Shown here: positions 50,393 to 58,568 of the stretch, one piece after another
Numbering within the stretch: the stretch's first letter is position 1
How the letters are laid out: each line of letters begins with the position of its first letter
Origin: Sandaracinus amylolyticus
GTDB taxonomy: Bacteria; Myxococcota_A; Polyangia; Polyangiales; Sandaracinaceae
DNA length: 64,000 bases
Assembly: GCF_021631985.1 (NCBI RefSeq)
Contig: NZ_CP070225.1
Location: 744,001 to 808,000, forward strand
Reading direction: 5' to 3'
Translations under genes and position numbers: made by a program
Notes under the pieces: model-generated
Databases searched by the model: none
What the model was told of the DNA's origin: nothing
What the model saw: the letters and a program-made list of their open reading frames with translations, nothing else

Positions 50393-51643
50393 TCACCGCG
50401 GCGGCGGGAGCGACTCGGGACGCACTGCCGCCGCGAGCCGATCGAGCAGATCGGCGAGGCGGAACGCGGGGCCGTGGCGCCACTCGCCGTTCCACATCGC
50501 GATCTTGCGCGTGAAGGGCTCGCCGAGCGCGAGCTGCACCTCGAGCGCGGGGCGCGGCTCGTCGGGAAGGCCCTGCGCGCGCACCGGACGCAGCAGCCAG
50601 ACGCCGGACCACACGAGCGCCTCGAGCAGCGTCTGCATCGGCATCGCGCCCATCAGCGTGCGACGCGTCGACGGCACGGCTTGTCCCGCCGGGCGCACCA
50701 CGACGATGCGATCGCCGTTGCCGAAGATCTCCATGCGCTGCGAGCCGTGCACCGGCGAGTCGTGCGGCGTCCACGTCACGACGAGGTTGCCGCGGCGATC
50801 GGGCTGGTGGACGAGCTGCTCGAGCATCGTCACGAACGGCAGGTGCTCGGGCGCGGGCTCGCGGCCGAGCCGGAACGCGATCCACTCCGCCGCGAAGTCG
50901 AGCGCGCTCGCCGCGTGCGGCAGATCCTCGCGCGCTGCCTGCACCGCCTCGAGCCCGTCGGCGCCGAGCAGCTCGAGCGCGTCGAGCGCCTTCCATCCGA
51001 GCGTCGCGTCGGCGCCGGGCACGAGCACGCGCGCGAAGCGACGTGCTGCGTACGCTGCGCCACCACGACCGAGCTGACGCAGTCGATCGACGGTGCTCGC
51101 GCTGCCTCCGAGCAGCATCGCGTCGAGCTCGGCCTCGAGCGCGTCGTCGATGCCGGCCTCGCGCAGCGAGCGCGCCCGCGACACCACGATCGATGCGACA
51201 CCGGTCTGCGCGACGGTGTCGTCGGGCGCCTTCCACGCGCGCATCCCGCCCGCGCCGCGGATCGCGTCGTACGCGAACGCGATCGACCACGCGCCCGCGC
51301 CGCGTCGATCGAACGCGAACGAGAGATCGAGCCAGGTGCGCACCGACTCGTTCGGCATCACGCGCACGAACGCGTCGGGCGCGTGCAGCACGTTCACGTC
51401 GGCGAACGACACGCGGATGTACGGGCGATCGGGCTTCGGCGGCGACACCCGCAGACTGCGCGGATAGCCCTTCTGGAAGCCGAACACCCAGATCGGCGTG
51501 AGCCCGCGGTTCTCGCACACGAGCTCGAGCGCGATGCTGCTGCCCGCCTCGAGCTCGCCGGGCGGCGGACGCAGCCCGAAACGAACCCCACGAACGGGCT
51601 CGCCCCACACCACGCCGTCGACCGCGCCGCGCTCACCGACCAT
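50393..51643 (-). CDS. Conserved-type protein of unknown function with an Ig-like N-terminal part
   Basis: A 416-residue product from ATG 51643 with no clear signal peptide. The N-terminal 160 residues are beta-rich (VRFGLRPPPGELEAGSSIALELVCENRGLTP; SIAFAYDAIRGAGGM) and look like an Ig/Fn3-type domain similar to those in surface proteins. The middle is helical and resembles a HEAT-like ruler (TLGWKALDALELLGADGLEAV). The C-terminal 150 residues are alpha/beta (NLVVTWTPHDSPVHG; RIVVVRPAGQAVPS). I do not recognise a family. High third-position GC supports coding. Confidence 0.7.
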   Translation of the reverse strand: MVGERGAVDGVVWGEPVRGVRFGLRPPPGELEAGSSIALELVCENRGLTPIWVFGFQKGYPRSLRVSPPKPDRPYIRVSFADVNVLHAPDAFVRVMPNESVRTWLDLSFAFDRRGAGAWSIAFAYDAIRGAGGMRAWKAPDDTVAQTGVASIVVSRARSLREAGIDDALEAELDAMLLGGSASTVDRLRQLGRGGAAYAARRFARVLVPGADATLGWKALDALELLGADGLEAVQAAREDLPHAASALDFAAEWIAFRLGREPAPEHLPFVTMLEQLVHQPDRRGNLVVTWTPHDSPVHGSQRMEIFGNGDRIVVVRPAGQAVPSTRRTLMGAMPMQTLLEALVWSGVWLLRPVRAQGLPDEPRPALEVQLALGEPFTRKIAMWNGEWRHGPAFRLADLLDRLAAAVRPESLPPPR

Positions 51644-51673
51644 CCGCGCAGCGTATCAGGAGCGTGTGCTCGA

Positions 51674-52195
51674 TCAGTACGTGTACGAGCCGCCGCCGCC
51701 CTGCTCGGTGGGAGTGGCCTGCATGACCGGCGCGCTGAGGATCCAGTTACACGTGCCACCGCACTGCATCATGTAGACGGCGCGATAGCCGCAACCTTCG
51801 GCGACGCGCTGGCCCTGCACGCCCTGCTGGACGTCGACGTACTGCGGGCCGCAGTTGAGATCGATCGCCGCTTGCTGGGCGAGATCGGGCAGCGCCACCC
51901 AGCTGCAGATCTGACCGTAGGGGCCGGGGCGGCAGCTCAGCACGTAGTCGCGCATCGCGTTGCAGCCCGAGACTGCGTAGACGTCGCGCGCCATTCCGAC
52001 GACCGAGATCGTGTCGGCCTCGGTGCAGCCGAACGTGTTCTCGAACTCGCGCGCGAGCGACTCGAGACGTCGCGGCGTCGCCTGGTCGCCGGGATACTGC
52101 TGCACCTGGAGCGCCGCACGCGCACCACCGCCGCATCCGACGAGCATCGAGAGAGCGATCGAGAGTGCGAGCGTCGTGATGCGTGCGTGGGTCAT
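51674..52195 (-). CDS. Cys-rich lipoprotein, function unknown
   Basis: A 173-residue product from ATG 52195 with signal peptide and classic lipobox LVGC (C21). The mature part holds seven more Cys (FGCTEADT, SGCNAM, LSCRPG, ICSWVA, LNCGPQ, EGCGYRA, MQCGGTCNW), enough for several disulfides, and ends with a Gly/Ser/Tyr tail (GGGGSYTY). Similar small Cys-rich lipoproteins are widespread in myxobacteria. It is probably periplasmic or on the outer membrane. It lies 30 bp upstream of the unknown gene on the same strand and could be in its operon. Confidence 0.78.
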   Translation of the reverse strand: MTHARITTLALSIALSMLVGCGGGARAALQVQQYPGDQATPRRLESLAREFENTFGCTEADTISVVGMARDVYAVSGCNAMRDYVLSCRPGPYGQICSWVALPDLAQQAAIDLNCGPQYVDVQQGVQGQRVAEGCGYRAVYMMQCGGTCNWILSAPVMQATPTEQGGGGSYTY

Positions 52196-52282
52196 GGCGG
52201 GCCGCTGGATACCACGCTCTGTACGGGGACGGAACCACCGCTCTTCCCGCGCGGATCGAGGGGTCTAGATCGTCTCCACGGC

Positions 52283-53992
52283 ATGGGACTCGAGACGTAT
52301 CGCCAGAAACGCGACTTCGCGCGCACGCCCGAGCCGAGCGGCAAGGTGCGCAAGAAGAAGGGCTGGTCCTTCGTCGTGCAGAAGCACGCAGCGTCGCGCC
52401 TGCACTACGACTTCCGGCTCGAGCTCGACGGAGTGCTCCTCAGCTGGTCGGTGCCGAAGGGCCCGAGCTACGACGTCGAGGAGAAGCGCCTCGCGGTGCA
52501 GACCGAGGATCATCCGGTCGAGTACGGCACGTTCGAAGGGACCATCCCGGAGGGCGAGTACGGCGGCGGCACCGTGATGCTGTGGGATCGCGGCACGTGG
52601 GAGCCGGTCGGCGATCCGCGCGAGGGCATGGAGGAGGGCAAGCTCGACTTCGTGCTGCACGGCGAGCGCCTCGAGGGACGCTGGACGCTGGTGCGGCTCA
52701 AGCCGCGCGCCGAGGATCGTGGTCGCGCGAATTGGTTGCTGTTCAAACGATCGGACGAGCACGTCGCGGAGCACGAGGGAGAGGAGATCACCGACGTCGC
52801 GCAGACGAGCGTGAAGAGCGGTCGATCGATGGACGAGATCGCCAGCGCGAAAGGGCGCTCGCGCAAGGTCTGGCACTCGAGCCGCGCCGCGAGCGAGGGC
52901 GCGCCGACCGCGAAGGCGCGCATCCGCGCGGCCGCGAGAGAAGGGCGCGCGAAGCAGGCGGCGAAGACGGTGCGCGCGCCCGCCGAGCCCGCGACGAAGA
53001 AGAAGGCGACGACGAAGCCGCGCGCGCACACGCCGGCGCGCAAGTGGGACGTCGCACCGCGCGAGGGCGCGTATCGAGGTCCGACGCGCGCGACGCGCCG
53101 CGACACCGGCGAGCGGGAGAAGGTCGCGGGCATCGGGATCAGCAACGGCGGGCGCGTCGTCGATCCCGCGAGCGGCGCCACGAAGATCGAGGTCGCGCGC
53201 TACTACGCCGAGGTCGCGCCCTTGCTCCTCGCGCACGCGACCGATCGCCCGCTCGCGATCGTGCGCTGTCCCGAGGGCGCGCAAGGGCAGTGCTTCTATC
53301 AGAAGCACGCGCTGCCCGGGATGAGCGCGAACATCCACGTCGCGCAGGCGCCGTGGGGCGAAGAGGTGCTCTCGGTGCGCACGCCGTCGGGCGTGGTCGA
53401 GCTCGCGCAGTTCGGCGCGATCGAGCTGCACGGCTGGGGCGCGCGCGTCGACGCGATCGAGAAGCCGGACTGGATCGTGATGGACCTCGATCCCGCGGAG
53501 GACGTCGGCTTCGCGAAGGTCGTCGAGGGCGCGCTCACGCTGCGCGAGCGGCTCTCGTCGATCGGCCTCGAGTCGTTCGTGAAGACGACCGGCGGCAAGG
53601 GCCTCCACGTCGTGCTCCCGCTCGTGCGCCGGCACGGCTGGGACGTGGTGAAGGACTTCTCGCACGCGCTCGCGCTCGACATCAGCCATCGCGCACCGGA
53701 CCGCTATCTCGCCGAGATGTCGAAGTCGAAGCGCAAGGGGCGCATCTTCGTCGACTACCTGCGCAACGGTCGCGGGAACACCGCGATCCTGCCCTACTCG
53801 GCGCGCGCGAGAGACGGTCTGCCGGTCGCGATGCCGCTCGCGTGGTCGGAGATCGAGAAGGTCACTCCCGATCAGTTCGACGTGCGCAGCGCGCCGAAGT
53901 GGATCGCGAAGCGCCGCCGCGATCCGTGGGCCGCGATGCGCAGCGTGAGGCAGTCGATCACGCGCGAGATGCTCGACGCCCTCGCCGCATGA
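52283..53992 (+). CDS. LigD-type end-joining protein: 3'-phosphoesterase plus polymerase domain, no ligase domain
   Basis: A 569-residue product from ATG 52283. The N-terminal 170 residues are a LigD phosphoesterase (PE) that trims 3' ends: FVVQKHAASRLHYDFRLELDG with H35, H41 and D43 metal/catalytic residues, and EDHPVEYGTFEGTIPEGEYGGG. A Lys/Ala/Arg-rich linker spans about 205-265. The rest is the LigD polymerase/primase domain (archaeo-eukaryotic primase fold) with DWIVMDLDP (D401, D403) and KTTGGKGLHVVLPL. The usual central ATP ligase domain with its active-site Lys is absent, so the order is PE-linker-POL rather than PE-LIG-POL. It would process breaks with Ku and a separate ligase, neither of which is in the window. 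Confidence 0.92.
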   Translation: MGLETYRQKRDFARTPEPSGKVRKKKGWSFVVQKHAASRLHYDFRLELDGVLLSWSVPKGPSYDVEEKRLAVQTEDHPVEYGTFEGTIPEGEYGGGTVMLWDRGTWEPVGDPREGMEEGKLDFVLHGERLEGRWTLVRLKPRAEDRGRANWLLFKRSDEHVAEHEGEEITDVAQTSVKSGRSMDEIASAKGRSRKVWHSSRAASEGAPTAKARIRAAAREGRAKQAAKTVRAPAEPATKKKATTKPRAHTPARKWDVAPREGAYRGPTRATRRDTGEREKVAGIGISNGGRVVDPASGATKIEVARYYAEVAPLLLAHATDRPLAIVRCPEGAQGQCFYQKHALPGMSANIHVAQAPWGEEVLSVRTPSGVVELAQFGAIELHGWGARVDAIEKPDWIVMDLDPAEDVGFAKVVEGALTLRERLSSIGLESFVKTTGGKGLHVVLPLVRRHGWDVVKDFSHALALDISHRAPDRYLAEMSKSKRKGRIFVDYLRNGRGNTAILPYSARARDGLPVAMPLAWSEIEKVTPDQFDVRSAPKWIAKRRRDPWAAMRSVRQSITREMLDALAA

Positions 53993-54153
53993 TCGGCGAT
54001 GAGGCCGTATGCGTCATGGCGCGCGTCCCCTCGGGGCGTCGCGGCACGGTCGTGTGCGTGTGTCGATGGAGAGCGAGGCCAGGACGCCGCGTGGCGCGCA
54101 CTGCAGGCGTGCGCAGTGAGGCGGCCCGTGCGTTGCACTGACGCTCGCTCACT

Positions 54154-54357
54154 ATGATCATGATCGTCGTCCCCAATCTCCAGGCGCTGCGTCACTGGCT
54201 CCTGCGGCTGGACGCGCGTCTCGTCACGTCGGAGCTGCAGCTCCGTTGGCTCCAGCGCGAGAAGCAGGACCGCGCGGAGAAGAAGGCCGTGGACGCGGCG
54301 ATCGGCGAGGTGTTCCCCGACGGCGTCGCGCTGCGCGCGATCGGCGGCGAGGCCTGA
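54154..54357 (+). CDS. Possible small helical protein
   Basis: A 67-codon frame (MIMIVVPNLQALRHWLLRLDA) with almost all third positions G or C, as expected for a real gene here. It predicts two amphipathic helices joined by a charged segment (REKQDRAEKKAVDAAIGEVFPDG). No family is recognised and no good ribosome site precedes the ATG. A hairpin follows at 54395-54417. It is kept as a plausible hypothetical gene. Confidence 0.4.
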   Translation: MIMIVVPNLQALRHWLLRLDARLVTSELQLRWLQREKQDRAEKKAVDAAIGEVFPDGVALRAIGGEA

Positions 54358-54884
54358 GGTCGGAGCACGCGGCGCGACGGGCCGCGTGCTGATGCTCGTC
54401 GCGTCGGGAGCGACGAGCGGTTCGTGATTCGTCGATGTGTTTTGTCCGCAGGTAGAAGTATCGCGGCGTGAGTGGCTCCGGTACCAACGTGGTTGCGACG
54501 ATTCTGGGGGCCGATCAGAGGGGGGCCCGAATCGGTACGCGGCGACGCGTGTCGGAGTCTGCGACGGGGGGTCGTGGTCGGTCCGCACGCGTCGCCGCAT
54601 CGCACCAACTCCGGTGCATCGCGCGCTGATCGCGAGCCCGCGCGTCTGCCGATCGAGCGTGTGCTGATCGAGCGTGTGCTGATCGAGCGTGTGCTGATCG
54701 AGCACGCGTGCGCAGTGCGTCGATGCAGCGATCACGTCGCGCCGCGCGACGGCGTGATCTCGCGCGACTCGCGGCTCGATCGGCGCTGTGGGCGCGACCG
54801 GGTGCCCCGCTTGTAGGTACTTACGTCGCGCGCACACGTCTCTCGTGTCGTCTGCGGCGAACGAACGCGACGAGGGAGAGAGAC
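54358..54884. other. Gene-free stretch with hairpin, tandem repeats and a more AT-rich patch
   Basis: About 530 bp with no gene I can support. It holds a hairpin ctcgtcgc/gcgacgag (54395-54417) that may terminate the small gene before it, an AT-richer segment near 54425-54465 that could hold a promoter, and the 15-bp tandem repeat described separately. Open frames on both strands here are low in coding quality and contradict each other. The promoter of the SYLF gene must lie in the last part; gagggagag just before 54885 is its ribosome site. Confidence 0.6.
54651..54710. repeat. Tandem repeat, 15-bp unit, three exact copies and one decayed copy
   Basis: gatcgagcgtgtgct is repeated at 54651-54665, 54666-54680 and 54681-54695; a fourth copy, gatcgagcacgcgtg, follows at 54696-54710. 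It sits about 175 bp upstream of the SYLF lipoprotein gene. The unit being a multiple of three keeps all frames open, which explains apparent coding frames here. Confidence 0.9.
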
Positions 54885-55430
54885 ATGAAGAGGATGCTGC
54901 GGGCCCAGGTGCTGTTCGGGTTGTTTGCGAGCTTGGTCCTCGGATGCGCGAGCGCGCCGGAGTCTCGGCCCGATCAGCGCGCGCTCGAAGCGCGTGCCGA
55001 CGGCGCGGTCCAGACGATGACGGCGCGGGACCCGACGCTGCGGCCGCTGCTGGCGCGCTCGGCGGGGTACATCGTGTTCCCCGAGGTCACCGAGGGCGGC
55101 TTCATCGTCGGCGGCGCGCAGTCGGTCGGCGTGGTGTACGAGAACGGGCGCCCGACCGGCTACGCGGAGCTGCGCGGTGGCACCGTCGGCGCGCAGATCG
55201 GCGGTCAGTCGTACTCGCAGCTGGTCGTGTTCGACAGCCGCGAGGCGCTGAATCGCATGCGCGCGGGCAACTTCGATCTGACCGCGGGTCTCACCGCGAC
55301 CGCGATCCAGTCGGGCGCGGCGGCGCAGGCGAACTTCGAGAACGGCACGGCCGTGTTCATCGACTCGCAGTCGGGGCTGATGGCGGGCGCCACCGTCGGC
55401 GGCGAGTCGATCTCGTACATCTCGAAGTGA
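54885..55430 (+). CDS. SYLF/Ysc84-domain lipid-binding lipoprotein
   Basis: A 181-residue product. The ATG follows gagggagag at normal spacing. The signal peptide ends in LVLGC (C21). The SYLF domain fills the rest: ARSAGYIVFPEVTEGGFIVGGAQSVGVVY, then YAELRGGTVGAQIGGQSYSQLVVFDSREALNRM, and the late GTAVFIDSQSGLMAGATVGGE. In eukaryotes the domain binds phosphoinositides; in bacteria it is a periplasmic lipid-binding module of unclear role. A 9-bp terminator hairpin follows. It appears to be a single-gene unit. Confidence 0.93.
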   Translation: MKRMLRAQVLFGLFASLVLGCASAPESRPDQRALEARADGAVQTMTARDPTLRPLLARSAGYIVFPEVTEGGFIVGGAQSVGVVYENGRPTGYAELRGGTVGAQIGGQSYSQLVVFDSREALNRMRAGNFDLTAGLTATAIQSGAAAQANFENGTAVFIDSQSGLMAGATVGGESISYISK

Positions 55431-55442
55431 GCGCGCACCGGA

Positions 55443-55474
55443 GAAGGCGCGGGCGCACGGCGCGTCGCGCCTTC
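55443..55474 (+). terminator. Terminator of the SYLF gene
   Basis: gaaggcgcg (55443-55451) pairs with cgcgccttc (55466-55474), followed by ttcgttcg. It begins 13 bp after the stop. Confidence 0.7.
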
Positions 55475-55662
55475 TTCGTTCGTGCACGGACCCCGGGTGT
55501 CCGCCCGCTCGGGGTGGAAGAGATGCGGAACACCCGGGGCCCACGGCTGCGCGCGGGGGCGCGTGCGAACCATGTTCGTGCGACTGGGATCTTCCGTCTC
55601 GCGCTCGCGCGCTCAAGACCGCGATCCGGAACCGCGAACAAACGCTCCACGTCGTGCGCGTC

Positions 55663-55696
55663 GCACCGAGGGACGGAGTCGGCACCGAGGGACGGA
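55663..55696. repeat. Direct repeat of a 15-bp unit in a gene-free gap
   Basis: gcaccgagggacgga occurs at 55663-55677 and 55682-55696. It lies in the roughly 310-bp stretch 55431-55742, which otherwise holds only two hairpins and no gene that I can support. Confidence 0.75.
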
Positions 55697-55703
55697 AACG
55701 CGA

Positions 55704-55733
55704 AGGGGCGATCTCCGAGTGGAGATCGCCCCT
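55704..55733. terminator. Perfect 13-bp hairpin downstream of tRNA-Thr
   Basis: aggggcgatctcc (55704-55716) pairs exactly with ggagatcgcccct (55721-55733) around a gagt tetraloop. On the minus strand it lies about 10 bp after the tRNA 3' end, a fitting terminator for that tRNA; it may also stop plus-strand transcripts. Confidence 0.75.
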
Positions 55734-55742
55734 CTTCTTGAG

Positions 55743-55814
<72 letters not shown>

Positions 55815-55930
55815 GAGGTCCCGCGAAACGGACCGCGTTCCTGACGCAGTCCGCGGCTCCTGTCAAGCAACTCCACGCGCTTCCATCGCGATCGGCCGGT
55901 GCGCGCGCCGATGCGTTAGCATCGGGCACC

Positions 55931-56965
55931 ATGATCGTGGAGCTCCGCTCGGACACGGTGACCCGTCCCACGGCCGCGATGCGCGAGGTGATCGCGAGCG
56001 CGGAGGTCGGCGACGACGTCTGGCGCGAGGATCCGACGTCGCGTCGTCTCGAAGAGCGCGCGGCCGAGGTGCTCGGCAAGGAAGCGGCGCTCTTCGTGCC
56101 GAGCGGCACGATGGCGAACCAGATCGCGCTGCTGCTCCACTGTCGTCCCGGCGACGAGGTGATCTGCGGACGCGGCGCGCACGTGCGGCTCTACGAGTCG
56201 GGCGCCGGCGCGGCGTGGGCCGGCGTGCAGTTCGCGGAGGTCGGCGGCACCGACGGGCTCTTCGACGAGCGCGAGCTCGAGAGCGCGATCCAACCGGGCG
56301 ACTACCACGCGCCGCGCACGCGCCTCGTCGCGCTCGAGAACACGCACAACCGCGGCGGCGGCCGTGTGTGGCCGATCGATCGGCTGCGCGCGGTCTGCGA
56401 GAAGGCGCGTGCACGCGGGCTCGCGCTGCACCTCGACGGCGCGCGCCTCTGGAACGCCGCGGTCGCGTCGGGCGTGAGCGAGCGCGAGATCGCTGCACCC
56501 TTCGACACCGTGTCCGCGTGCTTCTCGAAGGGGCTCGGCGCGCCGGTGGGCTCGGTGATCGCGGGCTCGCGCGCCGACGTCGATCGCGCGCTCCGCCTGC
56601 GCAAGATGCTCGGCGGAGGGATGCGTCAGGTCGGCCTGCTCTGCGCCGCCGCGCTCCACGCGCTCGATCACCATCGCGCGCGGCTGCACGAAGATCACGC
56701 GAACGCGCAGCGGCTCGCCCGCGGGCTCGCGGCGATCGACGGCGTGCGCATGGACCTCGCGCGCGTCGAGACGAACATCGTGATCGCCGAGCTCGATCGC
56801 GTGAGCGCGCCCGAGCTGTGCCGGCTCGCGGCAGATCAGGGCGTGCGCATCGCGCCGGTCGGACCGCACGCGGTGCGCGCGGTGACGCACCTCGACGTCG
56901 ACGCGGCGGGGATCGACCGCGCGATCGCGGTGCTCGGCGAGGCGATGCGTGGGGCGATGCGCTGA
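55931..56965 (+). CDS. ltaE: Low-specificity L-threonine aldolase
   Basis: A 344-residue PLP enzyme that splits L-threonine or L-allo-threonine to glycine and acetaldehyde. Landmarks: IVELRSDTVTRPTAAMREVI at the start; GDDVWREDPTSRRLEE; FVPSGTMANQIALL for the phosphate-binding loop; ENTHNRGGGRVWP; LHLDGARLWNA with the PLP-ring Asp; and the Schiff-base Lys K200 in SACFSKGLGAPVGS. All are intact and the length is right. It starts about 115 bp from a divergent tRNA-Thr, a curious but perhaps chance pairing. The next gene begins inside its last codons. Confidence 0.95.
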   Translation: MIVELRSDTVTRPTAAMREVIASAEVGDDVWREDPTSRRLEERAAEVLGKEAALFVPSGTMANQIALLLHCRPGDEVICGRGAHVRLYESGAGAAWAGVQFAEVGGTDGLFDERELESAIQPGDYHAPRTRLVALENTHNRGGGRVWPIDRLRAVCEKARARGLALHLDGARLWNAAVASGVSEREIAAPFDTVSACFSKGLGAPVGSVIAGSRADVDRALRLRKMLGGGMRQVGLLCAAALHALDHHRARLHEDHANAQRLARGLAAIDGVRMDLARVETNIVIAELDRVSAPELCRLAADQGVRIAPVGPHAVRAVTHLDVDAAGIDRAIAVLGEAMRGAMR

Positions 56966-57995
56966 GGCGCTCGCGATCGCGCTCGCGATCGCGATCGCGG
57001 GGTGCGTGCCGACGATCTCGCAGCCACGCGGCGATGCCCATCTCGACGCGATGGCCGAGGCGGGCCGGCATCACTCGCACGGTCGCGATCGCGAGGCTGC
57101 GATCGCGTACGAGCGCGCGGCGGAGCACGCCGAACGTCGCGTCGATCGCGACGAGGCGGAGTGGCGCGAGGCCCAGGCGCTGCGGCGCGACGGTGCGATC
57201 GACGAAGCGCTCGCGATCTTCGATCGGATCGCGGCGCGCACGCCGATCGCGCGTCGCACGGTGCGCGCGCGCTTCGAGGCCGCGCGGCTACGGCTCGAGC
57301 GCGGCGAGCGTGATCGGGCGCTCGCGTCGCTTCGCATCGTGGTGCGCGATCATCCCTCGCACGGTCAGGCCTCGCGCGCGCTGGCGCTCTTGGTGCGCGC
57401 GCAGCGCGAGGAGGGCGACGACGTCGCGCTCGCGGCGCTGCGCGAGCTCGAGGTGCACGTCGCGTCGAGCGATCTCCACGACGACGTGCTGACGCACCTC
57501 GCCGCGATCCATCTCGAGCGCGGCGAGCGCGACACCGCGCGCGCTCTGTACGAGCGGATCGTCGACGAGCATCCGTACCCGCAGGGCGAGCGGTGGGACG
57601 ACACGCTCTGGCGGCTCGCGGATCTCGCGGAGCAGGACGGCGATCCGCGCGCGGCGATCGCGCACCTCGAGCGCATGATCACGCCGCGCTCGGCGGGCAT
57701 CCCTCCCGGCAGCTACACGCAGCCGCGCATGCCCGATGCCGCGCTGCGGATCGCGCGGCTCCAGCGGGACCAGCTGCGCGATCGCGATGCGGCGGCGCGC
57801 GCGTACCGTCGCGCGTACGACGCGTTCCCCACGTCGCGCGTGCGCGACGACGCGCTGGTCGAGCTCGGCGAGCTGCAGCTCGACGGCGGCGATCACGACG
57901 CGGGATGCGCGACGCTGCGGCGCGCGACGAGCGAGCTCGAGGTGGGCTCGGCGCATCGACGCGCGGTCGAGCGCAGCGCGCGCGATTGTCAGTGA
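56949..57995 (+). CDS. TPR-containing lipoprotein
   Basis: A 348-residue product from GTG 56949, overlapping ltaE by 17 bp. The signal peptide runs through LAIALAIAIAGC (lipobox IAGC, C19); the DNA here is a gcgatc-type run. The mature protein is a chain of about seven TPR-like helical pairs (YERAAEHAERR; LAIFDRIAARTP; ALYERIVDEHPYP; AIAHLERMI), as in BamD/YbgF-type outer-membrane lipoproteins or scaffold proteins. It may hold an envelope complex together. ATG 56945 and 56956 are out of frame. It ends 67 bp before the convergent acidic-tail gene. Confidence 0.82.
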   Translation: MGRCAEALAIALAIAIAGCVPTISQPRGDAHLDAMAEAGRHHSHGRDREAAIAYERAAEHAERRVDRDEAEWREAQALRRDGAIDEALAIFDRIAARTPIARRTVRARFEAARLRLERGERDRALASLRIVVRDHPSHGQASRALALLVRAQREEGDDVALAALRELEVHVASSDLHDDVLTHLAAIHLERGERDTARALYERIVDEHPYPQGERWDDTLWRLADLAEQDGDPRAAIAHLERMITPRSAGIPPGSYTQPRMPDAALRIARLQRDQLRDRDAAARAYRRAYDAFPTSRVRDDALVELGELQLDGGDHDAGCATLRRATSELEVGSAHRRAVERSARDCQ

Positions 57996-58062
57996 AAGAC
58001 GCGAAAACGCGACCGGCCCAGCGGGCGCGGTCGCGTCTCGTCATCGGAGGCGGGGAGCTCGA

Positions 58063-58452
58063 TCAGAGCTCTTCCTCGGTGTCCTCGACGAAGACGTCGT
58101 CGTCGTCCTCTTCGTCCTCGTCTTCGTCCTCGTCTTCGTCCTCGGCTTCTTCTTCCTCTTCGTCGTCGGCCTCGGCGGTCGCGTACTTGACGTCGATGCC
58201 GGCCTCCGAGAGGTGCCCTTCGATCAGCTCGAAGAGCTCGTCGACCTCGTCGCCCGACCACTCGTCGAGCACCTCGGAAATGAAGTCGTTGAAGTCGACA
58301 CTGTCGACGCGACGCTCGATCTCCTCGATCTGATCGTCGCTGAACGCTTCGATGATGTCCTCGCGGAGGGTGTCGGTGTCGCCCTCATCGATCGCGTCTT
58401 GCGCCGACGTACGGATCTGCTTCACGGCGCGCTTGTCGAGAAAGATTTCCAT
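58063..58452 (-). CDS. Small soluble protein with a polyacidic C-terminal tail
   Basis: A 129-residue product from ATG 58452 with gagga upstream. Residues 1-90 form a helical domain (MEIFLDKRAVKQIRTSAQDA; DIIEAFSDDQIEEIERRV; FNDFISEVLDEWSGDEVDEL). The last 40 are almost all Glu and Asp, ending VFVEDTEEEL. Polyacidic tails of this kind mimic nucleic acid or bind basic partners such as histone-like proteins. The family is not recognised. It is divergent from the next gene with about 115 bp between. The long acidic run also creates false open frames on the other strand. Confidence 0.78.
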   Translation of the reverse strand: MEIFLDKRAVKQIRTSAQDAIDEGDTDTLREDIIEAFSDDQIEEIERRVDSVDFNDFISEVLDEWSGDEVDELFELIEGHLSEAGIDVKYATAEADDEEEEEAEDEDEDEDEDEEDDDDVFVEDTEEEL

Positions 58453-58568
58453 CGAAGCTCGTTCCTCGGGTGGCGTTCGGGTCGGTACTATAGGGGGGGC
58501 GATGTGCCTGTCAACAATGCTCCGATCGCCTGGAATTCAGGGCTCGTGAGCGCTCTCGGACGAACCGG

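Noticed and set aside
50474-52282. A long plus-strand extension upstream of the LigD-type gene
   Set aside because: It covers two minus-strand genes and carries no family similarity; PE homology begins at ATG 52283.
54651-54710. The tandem 15-bp units as a CRISPR array
   Set aside because: The units are directly adjacent without unique spacers and no cas genes are nearby.
54472-54816. A plus-strand frame of 114 codons over the 15-bp tandem repeat
   Set aside because: The repeat unit is divisible by three, so it stays open in every frame; it has no start signal and a low coding pattern.
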